Assembly: GCF_014218725.1 (NCBI RefSeq) | Contig: NZ_JABBJE010000005.1 | Span: forward strand, 124,001 to 188,000 | Source of the DNA: Brevundimonas huaxiensis | Lineage (GTDB): Bacteria; Pseudomonadota; Alphaproteobacteria; Caulobacterales; Caulobacteraceae | DNA length: 64,000 nucleotides | Direction of reading: 5' to 3' | Shown here: one piece after another, positions 1 through 6,239 of the stretch | Position numbering within the stretch: position 1 is the stretch's first letter | How the letters are laid out: every line of letters begins with the position of its first letter | The notes under the pieces: model-generated | Seen by the model: the letters and a program-made list of their open reading frames with translations, nothing else | Database searches by the model: none | What the model was told of the DNA's origin: nothing | Translations under genes and position numbers: made by a program

Positions 1-407
1 CGTGACAGGGCATGATCGATGGCACCCATAACATGAAAAACCTGGCGGCGCGCGACGTCGACGATGTGCGGCGCACCGACTAGGTTGTGCTTCTTTTCGT
101 AATCGGCCTGCTCCTTGTCCAGGTCGTCGGCCATGGCCTGAACGAAGGCGCGGTACGTGACTAGGCCCTGCTCGAACTGTTCCGGCGACGCAAACATCTC
201 GTTCGGGATCCGGATATCGGCGACGAATTCCTCGGAATAGTGATAAAGGTTGGAGATCACGTCGCGCGACGCGCCATGCCAAGGATCCTTCCAGGACCCT
301 GGATAGCCCTTGGCGTCCTGCATGGCGTTGCGGAACTCTTCATCGATCGCTATCCGAGCCTTGCGGAGATACTCAAGGCTCTCCAACGCCCATTCCATCC
401 TGTCCAT
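1..407 (-). CDS. Hypothetical protein, cut by the left edge
   Basis: An open frame of about 135 codons begins at the ATG at 407 and runs off the left edge without a stop, so the C-terminus is missing. The visible protein is charged and probably helical (it starts MDRMEWALESLEYLRKAR and later has FVQAMADDLDKEQADYEKKH). There is no signal peptide or membrane segment. I do not recognise the family. A second in-frame ATG lies three codons downstream, and neither start has a clear ribosome binding site. It reads in the same direction as the relaxase but is separated from it by about 480 bases, so it is probably a separate unit of the mobile element. Confidence 0.5.
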   Translation of the reverse strand, partial: MDRMEWALESLEYLRKARIAIDEEFRNAMQDAKGYPGSWKDPWHGASRDVISNLYHYSEEFVADIRIPNEMFASPEQFEQGLVTYRAFVQAMADDLDKEQADYEKKHNLVGAPHIVDVARRQVFHVMGAIDHALS

Positions 408-702
408 ATGTCGGCATCTCTTGTAGGAGCGCCGCCGTTCCGGCGACAACGCCGTCACTTGGGGATCCCTAGCTGCTACGACCAGTTCGTAAGCCGCTGG
501 CGCATTCGAATTTCGGTTCTGGCACCCGAAAGCTGAGAGCGAGATCGAGCGTGAATCCGGGCCAGCCTGCGCCAGTTCCTCCGGATCCATTGCAGTCAGC
601 GAAATCGGTGAAGAGTTGCGACCTCGGGACGAATGCCGTGAGGTCGCGACAAAAAGCGGACCAGGCTTCGAGCCACAAGACAGCGGACTGCGTGGAGACT
701 GA
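408..702. other. Intergenic stretch, no convincing gene
   Basis: About 295 bases lie between the start of the edge gene and a doubtful small gene at 703. Open frames exist on both strands, but none shows a convincing start or a recognisable protein. It should hold the promoter of the leftward edge gene. Because the neighbouring relaxase looks short, this stretch could also be decayed sequence; that is inference only. Confidence 0.3.
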
Positions 703-894
703 ATGGGCAAGCGAGCGACGGGCAGACGTCGGAAAAGGCCGTTTGCGCGTCCGACGCAGGAAGCCCGGCTCCAGGTCGAATCCTTCGGCAATCCGCCCGA
801 GGACCATGAGGCTTTCAAGACGGCGATCCTTGAGGCTGCGACGGCGAACGTGGGCGCCTTCCATCCCGACGTCGCCACTGATGGCGGGCGCTAA
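703..894 (+). CDS. Possible small hypothetical protein (63 aa)
   Basis: A 63-codon frame starts with ATG directly after an in-frame TGA and has GGAG five bases before the start. The product has a basic N-terminus (MGKRATGRRRKRPF) and a more ordinary acidic second half (EDHEAFKTAILEAA). I do not recognise it. It meets the 3' end of the relaxase gene tail to tail, overlapping by four bases. The ribosome binding site and plausible composition favour a real gene; its small size and competing frames argue against it. Confidence 0.3.
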   Translation: MGKRATGRRRKRPFARPTQEARLQVESFGNPPEDHEAFKTAILEAATANVGAFHPDVATDGGR

Positions 895-2141
895 TCGCGC
901 GCCAGGCCCGCGCCTCGCTGAGCGCCCTGGATAACCTGCGCGAGACCGCGCGCGTCCAGGGCCAGGGTGACGGTCTTGCCGACGGCGGGCGGCGTCTTTC
1001 CAACACCCAGCCGCCCGTAGTGCTCCTGACCGTCGCCGGTCCGAACGACGACATAGGGCGAGCCGCCCAGTTCGTCGTGGAAGCCGGACTTCATGACCCG
1101 CCCCCGCACGGGACCGCGGTCGAGTTGCTGGACCTTCCCGGCCCCTTCAAGCCGTCTCTGATTGAGCGTTCGGATCACGTCCTTCGACAGTTGCAGCCGG
1201 CGCAGCTTCGCTTCCAGATCGGGCGACAGCCGGAACCGGCGTCCCGAACGCTGCGCCAAGCCCAGCCTTTCAAGGTGACGCAAACGACCCCTCGTCAACG
1301 CGGTCCAGGCGTCCGTGCCGCCGACCCCGTCCTCGACCCGCCCATCGGCGTCGGCCGCAGCCATCAGTCGCCTGTCGAAGGCGGTGAAACGATCGGCCTC
1401 GGTCTCGCGCCAAACCCGCCGCTCGGCATCCTGGCGGCTGAGGTCTCCAAGGCGTTCCTGCGCCACTTCCTGAGCCCGGGCGCGAAAGCCGTAGGCGATG
1501 TAGTCGCGCGGGATGACGAGGTCCCGGCCATCACCGCGACGCCCGCGAACCAGCACATGGGCGTGCGGCTGGTCCGTGTCGAAATGGCAGACTGCGAGCC
1601 AGTTCAGACCCGGCTCTCCGAGGTCGTCGGCGACTCGTGACAGAACCTCTCTCGTATACCCCTTGAGATCCGCGATCCGATCGCCGTGTTCAGGCGAGAT
1701 AATGAAACGGAAGTGGTGTCGGTCTTTGGCCCAGCCCTCTGTCGCGGCGCCCGCGTCCACGCCGTCGTGGACCGGTCCGAAGAAGGCGGCCTGCTCGCCG
1801 TCCTCGCCAGCGCCCATCCGGCCGAGGTAGCTGATGTGCGCGGCCAGGGCCGCACCGCGCGCGAACCCCTTGCCCATGTGTCGGGATACGAGCGCCTTCA
1901 CCATCACCCGCTGGCGAACGTCGAGCCGGAAGGGTCGGCCGGACCGGTTCTGGGCGGCGCGCAGGCATCCCGCCCGATCCCCGTAGGCGAACAGACGCGA
2001 CGCCGCGAGGCGCTGGAACATCGCCACACGCACGCTGGTCTTGTCGGATTTCAGGCGCTGCGGCAGGCGGACACGCAGGGTCGAGACGTCGTCCCTTGAC
2101 GCTGCGGTAAGCCGCACCTCGATGGCGGTTCGGACCTGCAT
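891..2141 (-). CDS. RlxS-like relaxase/mobilization nuclease (DUF3363 type)
   Basis: This is a relaxase of the RlxS/VirD2-related group, which nicks oriT and leads the transferred strand. The diagnostic section is HFRFIISPEHGDRI followed by CHFDTDQPHAHVLVRGR (about residues 147-205). The HxDxxxPHxHV histidines are the metal-binding triad of such nucleases. The C-terminal part (KSGFHDELGGSPYVVVRTGDG onward) resembles the DUF3363 region and ends QRGAGL, close to the usual RlxS ending. At 416 residues it is shorter than typical RlxS proteins (about 600 or more), so an internal segment is missing or this is a compact subtype. The start is the most upstream ATG and has only a weak ribosome binding site. 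The missing N-terminal tyrosine assignment and the start remain open. Confidence 0.8.
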   Translation of the reverse strand: MQVRTAIEVRLTAASRDDVSTLRVRLPQRLKSDKTSVRVAMFQRLAASRLFAYGDRAGCLRAAQNRSGRPFRLDVRQRVMVKALVSRHMGKGFARGAALAAHISYLGRMGAGEDGEQAAFFGPVHDGVDAGAATEGWAKDRHHFRFIISPEHGDRIADLKGYTREVLSRVADDLGEPGLNWLAVCHFDTDQPHAHVLVRGRRGDGRDLVIPRDYIAYGFRARAQEVAQERLGDLSRQDAERRVWRETEADRFTAFDRRLMAAADADGRVEDGVGGTDAWTALTRGRLRHLERLGLAQRSGRRFRLSPDLEAKLRRLQLSKDVIRTLNQRRLEGAGKVQQLDRGPVRGRVMKSGFHDELGGSPYVVVRTGDGQEHYGRLGVGKTPPAVGKTVTLALDARGLAQVIQGAQRGAGLARD

Positions 2142-2401
2142 GGCTGGCGTCCAGCTGTATGACGCGGTTCCGGACCGCCAACTCAGCGCAAGTCGACGAC
2201 CGTCTCCGCAAGGCCTGCAAGTGTCTGTCAGGGCAGGAGAAAGCAGAAGCCCAAAACCCCTCTTTTATCTTGCCCTAAGCCCCTCATCTGACGATTCCGC
2301 ACCATAAGCCTCAACCGTGATCATCAGCCGTCAACACAGCCCAATGCCTCTACGGCGGCCACGACAGGGAAGGTGACCGCAGGCCCGACGCTCCCGGATG
2401 A
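2142..2401. other. Region upstream of the relaxase; candidate oriT location
   Basis: About 260 bases lie between the relaxase start and a terminator. No gene is visible. An imperfect hairpin GCGGCCAC/GTGACCGC (7 of 8 pairs) sits at 2355-2380. Origins of transfer often lie next to relaxase genes, so this is one place to look for oriT. No nic-site consensus was recognised. Confidence 0.25.
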
Positions 2402-2436
2402 CAAAGAAAAACCCGCCCGGCCGAAGCCGAGCGGGT
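2402..2436 (-). terminator. Rho-independent terminator after the DUF2493 gene
   Basis: On the minus strand, ACCCGC-T-CGGC pairs across a short loop with GCCG-G-GCGGGT, and the stem is followed by TTTTTCTTT. It lies 23 bases past the stop of the leftward DUF2493 gene, where a terminator is expected, and separates that unit from the relaxase. Confidence 0.75.
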
Positions 2437-2458
2437 CGTTGATGTCAGTGTCGATGTG

Positions 2459-3397
2459 TCAGGCTGCGCGCGCCCTGATGGACACGTGCCGCAGCCCGGT
2501 CTCCATCGCCTTCTGTCCGAGATTGAGCGCCGGTCCGAACGGCCGTTGATCCGCCCGCGCCCGATCTACCGAATGGACCAGGGTCAGGCAGATCTCCGGC
2601 TCGAGCGCGATCAGCTCGTCGTTCGCCCGGAAGGGAGCCGCCTTGCCGTGGGTGTCGAAATCCGCGCGGGCGAGGATCAGTTTCACTCCCTTCTGCTGGG
2701 CCCATTTGATCGCCAGCTTCTCGGAGCCCTTCGCCCCGGTCGTCGCCAGAGCCATGTCCGGCCATTCCTGTTTCGCCCAGTTGAGGGCGTCGAAAATTCT
2801 CCCGGCATCCTCCGAAGTGTCGGCCGTCGGCGCGCCCCGGAAGGCGACCACCGGACCGCCCGGGTCAGCCTCTCCCGTCTTCCGATTGCGGATCGCCCGG
2901 ATCGCCTGTTTCGCTTCGAGCTGGGCCGCCGTCAGGTGCGTGCCGCGCCGCGTTCCCCGCCAGGCCGTTCAGACCTCCCCGGTCGCGACCGTCCAGGTCT
3001 CGGAGGCCGCGTCCCGGATCAGTTCGCAGGCCTGGGTGGCCGCATCGCCCGCCCGGGCCTTGGCCGTGGCTTCCTGGAGCTCGACGTCGGCCGCTTCCGA
3101 TCCGTCGAAATCCCGGTCGAGCGCGCGCATCGTATCGCGCGCCCGGTCCGCGTCCCGTTCGATCCGCCCAGCCGCCGAATGGAACGCGCCGATCAGGGCC
3201 TCTCCCAGGATCGTCTGGTAGTCCTCCAGCGCGGTGTCCGAGATCACGTCCACCAGCTCGGTCATGATCGCGCGCCCGAGCTGGATCAGAGCGTCTTCGG
3301 TCGGGTGCGGACGCCCGTCGCCCAGGGACGCGGTCAGGTCATCGAAGGCGGAGTCGGACTTCGACGAGGCGAAGAAGGGAGCATTGGAGTGGGTCAT
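2459..3397 (-). pseudogene. DUF2493 (SLOG-like) gene interrupted by one in-frame TGA
   Basis: Read from the ATG at 3397 (AAGGAA seven bases before it), the frame gives the N-terminal region common to plasmid/ICE DUF2493 proteins (MTHSNAPFFASSKSDSAF). It then meets TGA at 2969-2971. The same frame continues without shift through TAWRGTRRGTHLTAAQLEAK into the SLOG-type domain (LATTGAKGSEKLAIKWAQQKG, later FDTHGKAAPFRANDEL) and stops at 2459. The total of 312 codons matches the usual ~300-residue length. One nonsense change, for example TGG to TGA, explains everything. Alternatives are a sequencing error, readthrough, or two separate products restarting near 2851. The SLOG domain is related to nucleotide-ligand-binding proteins; its role in conjugative elements is unclear. 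Confidence 0.75.
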
Positions 3398-3481
3398 TGG
3401 AACATTCCTTGAGAATGCCGTGCGCCCCATGCGCAACGACCCCGGTCTTGGCCACAGCGGGGTCCCCGGCAGTCACCGGAG

Positions 3482-3626
3482 CGGAGGGCTCTTTGCCCTC
3501 CGTGGAGGGGAACGGCGCAGCCGTTGACTTCCGGGGTGCTGTGACAAGTTCGGAGGGCGTTGTGTGGGGGCAAGTCGTCGTCGCCCTTCGCGACGACGAC
3601 ACAACTCGGCGCATCGCTTGCGCCGA
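3482..3626. repeat. Array of four strong hairpins between gcrA-like and DUF2493 genes
   Basis: Four perfect inverted repeats lie within 145 bases: CGGAGGGC/GCCCTCCG at 3482-3502, AACGGC/GCCGTT at 3511-3525, an 11-base stem GTCGTCGTCGC/GCGACGACGAC at 3574-3600 and TCGGCGCA/TGCGCCGA at 3606-3626. Loops are three or five bases. None is followed by a T-run, so simple intrinsic terminators are unlikely. The 307-base gap that holds them (3398-3704) has no convincing gene. Options are an RNA leader, a protein-binding array, or part of oriT. Confidence 0.6.
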
Positions 3627-3704
3627 TGCGGACGAGGAAGCGTCGATCTTCCTGTCCGTCGACGCCGGCGGGCCGGCGGCGCTCCCCAGGATGGTGAGCC
3701 GTCC

Positions 3705-4112
3705 TCAAGGCGTAACGCCCGCTAGGCGCATAAGGCCCTCGACCGACATCGGAGCGGGCCTGTAGGCGATGGTCGCGTGGGCCGTGCAGAAGGCTCCGCG
3801 TGCAGCGGGACGTCCGCAAAGGCTGAAGGCGGCATCGCCGGGTTCGCCGTAAGGCCAGCGGCACTCCGTCCGCTTCACCGACAGGATCGTTGCGGCGCCA
3901 TCCGGCGGCGGCTCCGGAGCTTTCAGATCCGCTGCCTCTCGCCGAGGGCGGCCGCCAGAGCGCGCTTGCGAGAGGCCAAGGCGCGAGACCTTTCCGAGGA
4001 CGGCATTGCGGGTGAGACCGCCGCCCAGCTCTCGGGCTATGGCTTCGGCGCTTCGCCCCTCGGGCCACAGGCGTTTCAGTTGATCGATCCGGTCTTCGGT
4101 CCAGGCGGACAT
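3705..4112 (-). CDS. GcrA-family cell cycle regulator homologue
   Basis: GcrA is an alphaproteobacterial transcription factor that works with sigma70 RNA polymerase and senses CcrM-methylated GANTC sites. The 135-residue product has the N-terminal helix-turn-helix (MSAWTEDRIDQLKRLWPEG, then AIARELGGGLTRNAVLGKVSRLGL) and the family C-terminal box CRWPYGEPG...CGRPAARGAFCTAHATIAYRP (about residues 85-120), with conserved Cys and His residues. The start at 4112 is chosen for the strong AAGGAGA six bases upstream; an ATG five codons earlier is less likely. Being on a mobile element, it is probably an accessory copy, not the host's essential gcrA. It may tune element genes to host methylation or cell cycle, which is inference. 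Confidence 0.85.
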   Translation of the reverse strand: MSAWTEDRIDQLKRLWPEGRSAEAIARELGGGLTRNAVLGKVSRLGLSQARSGGRPRREAADLKAPEPPPDGAATILSVKRTECRWPYGEPGDAAFSLCGRPAARGAFCTAHATIAYRPAPMSVEGLMRLAGVTP

Positions 4113-4144
4113 GGCGGTCTCCTTCATCGAGCCCCGATGGCTCG

Positions 4145-4165
4145 CCCGGCCGCGCCCTTCCTCCC
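4145..4165 (-). promoter_or_regulatory. Shared leader motif, copy 1 (upstream of gcrA-like gene)
   Basis: On the minus strand this reads GGGAGGAAGGGCGCGGCCGG, about 33 bases before the start codon. Related blocks lie at 10579-10597, 12774-12799 and 14389-14412, each ahead of a separate leftward gene. Confidence 0.45.
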
Positions 4166-4185
4166 GTCTCCGCCGCCAACATGAA

Positions 4186-4218
4186 GAGGGCCCGGGGCGC
4201 GACGCGCTCCGGGCCCTC
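4186..4218 (-). terminator. Hairpin terminator candidate after the first SSB gene
   Basis: A perfect 10-base stem GAGGGCCCGG/CCGGGCCCTC encloses a 13-base loop, 16 bases past the ssb stop on the minus strand. It is followed by TTCATGTT, only a weak U-tract. It may terminate or attenuate transcription into the gcrA-like gene. Confidence 0.5.
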
Positions 4219-4233
4219 CAGTCCTCGCTCCGA

Positions 4234-4659
4234 TCAGAACGGAATGTCGTCGTTCAGGTCGTAGCCGCCACCCGCCTCCACGCCGCGGTCGGCGACGCCT
4301 GAGCCGCTCGCGGCCGGTTCGCTGGCGGCACGCCGGTTCTTCAACCGAATGTCGCTGACGACGAGGCGCAGGTCGTAATGTTCGACCCCGTCCTTGCCCG
4401 TCCAGGTGTCGTTCTCGACATGGCCCTGGATGACGACGCGGCTGCCCTTGCGGGCATAGGGCTGGATGTAGTTCGCAGCCGTCGCCTCGTTGAAGCAGAT
4501 GCAGTTGAAGCCGGTGGTGCGCTCGCCGGGCTCGCCATTGGCGCGCCGGAAGCGTGTCGTTTCCAGGACGCGGAAGCTCGCGCGCTTCTTGCCTGAGCCC
4601 TGCGCCGCCAGGATCGAGGGATCGGCGGCCAGATAGCCTTCGAGGGTGAGGGTTTGCAT
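4234..4659 (-). CDS. ssb: Single-stranded DNA-binding protein (mobile-element SSB)
   Basis: SSB coats single-stranded DNA during replication and conjugation. The 141-residue protein has an OB-fold layout (MQTLTLEGYLAADPSI, later KKRASFRVLETTRFRR and GSRVVIQGHVENDTW). It ends in DLNDDIPF, the acidic tip that binds partner proteins in bacterial SSBs. AAGGAGA lies six bases before the ATG. It follows a second, shorter SSB-like gene by 34 bases and probably shares its transcript. Element-encoded SSBs commonly protect the incoming strand after transfer. Confidence 0.9.
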   Translation of the reverse strand: MQTLTLEGYLAADPSILAAQGSGKKRASFRVLETTRFRRANGEPGERTTGFNCICFNEATAANYIQPYARKGSRVVIQGHVENDTWTGKDGVEHYDLRLVVSDIRLKNRRAASEPAASGSGVADRGVEAGGGYDLNDDIPF

Positions 4660-4693
4660 GATCAGTCTCCTTGATGATGAGTGGAAGGGAGGG

Positions 4694-5047
4694 TCAGGCG
4701 GCGACCCGGTCGTCCGCCGCTTCGGCCTGGCGGTCCTCGGCCCAGTCGAGGACGGTGAGCCGGTTGATCACCAGCTCCTTGGCCGTCCGTTCCGACCCGT
4801 CCCGTGCCGTGTAGGCGGTGTCGATGAAGGCGCCGATGACGACGGCCTCGCATCCTTGCGCCAGCCCACGGGCGATGACCTTCTCGTTGAGGCCCTTCGA
4901 CCAGCTGACGCAGTTGACGCCAACCAGCCGGGGCTTGCCGGCATTGTCGGTCCCGCGCTGCTCGAGCAGGCGGAAGACCGCCTTGCCGAAGTCGTCACTG
5001 ATCTGGGGATCGGCCGCGAGGCGGCCCGTGAACACCATGGTCTGCAT
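4694..5047 (-). CDS. SSB-like OB-fold protein without acidic tail
   Basis: The 117-residue product begins MQTMVFTGRLAADPQIS, very like the start of the neighbouring SSB. It keeps the order of OB-fold strands (KAVFRLLEQRG, GVNCVSWSKGLNEKV, CEAVVIGAFIDTAYTARDG), as in short SSB or PriB-like proteins. It lacks the acidic DDIPF-type C-terminus, so it may bind DNA without recruiting SSB partners. AGGAGA lies six bases before the ATG at 5047; longer upstream readings have no ribosome binding site. It is probably cotranscribed with the downstream ssb. Confidence 0.75.
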   Translation of the reverse strand: MQTMVFTGRLAADPQISDDFGKAVFRLLEQRGTDNAGKPRLVGVNCVSWSKGLNEKVIARGLAQGCEAVVIGAFIDTAYTARDGSERTAKELVINRLTVLDWAEDRQAEAADDRVAA

Positions 5048-5198
5048 GTCAGTCTCCTGTTGATCCGAAGCCGCCGGGGAGCCGATCTCCCCAATCCCGC
5101 TTCGCCCGAGACCTCCCTTCCTCTCATCCTCCACGTGAGGGCTTCTGCCCGAGCGTTCGCCGGATCTCCCGACATCGAAGAGAGTTTGCGACCTGGCG

Positions 5199-6209
5199 TC
5201 AGATTTCTGCAGCCCCTGCCTCGACCCTGGCCCGCACCCACTCCACATAATCCGCCACCGCATCCTCGACCCCGTAGCCCGGGGGGCGATCCCGGCCCCA
5301 GGGGTCGACCATCGCCATCTTTTCCCCAATGCTCTGGATGCGGTTGGACCCGAAGCCGGCAATTACGGCGGCAGCCTCTCTCGTGTCCTGGCCGTAGACG
5401 AAGCGGCGGGCGCGTTCGATGACTCGAGCATTGGCGAAGCGGGCGAGCTTCACGAGGCCAAGGCCGCCGACCAGCCGTCCAGCGAAGAGGCGGGAGTGGG
5501 TCGCCAGAAACATGCGGCGAGGCCCTATCGGGAGGAAGAGATAGCTGTCTTTCGCCTCGAGACCATTGGTGGTGATCATGGGGTGATCGCTCGTTAGCAA
5601 AGGGGGCGCACCGTCTGGCAGTTTCAGGACCTGCCAGGTCATTCCCGCCAAGAAGTTCGTGATGCGCGGATGGGTTAGGACGGAGGTCAGAGTTTCGGCC
5701 AGGAAGGCCTGAACCTGTTCGGGCGTGTCGGTCTCAGCGTACTGGTCCGACGCCTTTGTGGGCATCCCGGGCCGCCAGACAAACCGTTCATAGATCGCCT
5801 GGACGTCGGGCCGATCCTTGCGCCGCCATTCCTCCAGCTTCTGTTTGAGTATCTCGATTGACGCGGGCGTGCGTGTCAGCAGCGTGGTCAGCAAGGCGGC
5901 GAAGGCGCGCCGGGCCGCGTCGTCGAGGGCCTCGTCACTCCGCATCCGATCGAGAGCCGTTGCGGCCGCTGAGTCGATCATAGCCATCAGCTGCTTTTCG
6001 AGGGCGTCGGAACGGGCACCTAGGGCCGGCATGGCATAGAGGTCGAGCCCGTACCCTGTGCCGCCCGGCGCAGTCCACCGAGGGGCGACACCCTGATAGC
6101 GCACTGCATATTCGACCAGTCTCCCGTCCGAGCCAGCCCAACCCTTCAGATAGCACTCCGGGAGGAAGTGGTGCTTGCGCGCCTTGTTGGAGGGATGCCG
6201 TGTCGTCAT
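5199..6209 (-). CDS. DUF4238 domain protein
   Basis: The 336-residue protein starts with the DUF4238 signature: KHHFLPECYLKGW at residues 12-24, and later LLTSDHPMITTN. There is no signal peptide or membrane segment. The family has no settled biochemical role, though members often occur in accessory and defence-type gene neighbourhoods. It sits between ssb2 and the giant helicase gene, 30 bases past the latter's stop. The ribosome binding site is weak. It is probably cargo and not a transfer gene. Confidence 0.75.
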   Translation of the reverse strand: MTTRHPSNKARKHHFLPECYLKGWAGSDGRLVEYAVRYQGVAPRWTAPGGTGYGLDLYAMPALGARSDALEKQLMAMIDSAAATALDRMRSDEALDDAARRAFAALLTTLLTRTPASIEILKQKLEEWRRKDRPDVQAIYERFVWRPGMPTKASDQYAETDTPEQVQAFLAETLTSVLTHPRITNFLAGMTWQVLKLPDGAPPLLTSDHPMITTNGLEAKDSYLFLPIGPRRMFLATHSRLFAGRLVGGLGLVKLARFANARVIERARRFVYGQDTREAAAVIAGFGSNRIQSIGEKMAMVDPWGRDRPPGYGVEDAVADYVEWVRARVEAGAAEI

Positions 6210-6239
6210 CCCGTAACACTACTCCAGATCCGCCTCGCC

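Noticed and set aside
2456-3412. Long rightward open frame antisense to the DUF2493 gene
   Set aside because: It is the mirror of a recognisable protein in GC-rich DNA; its product is Arg/Gly/Pro-rich and matches no family.
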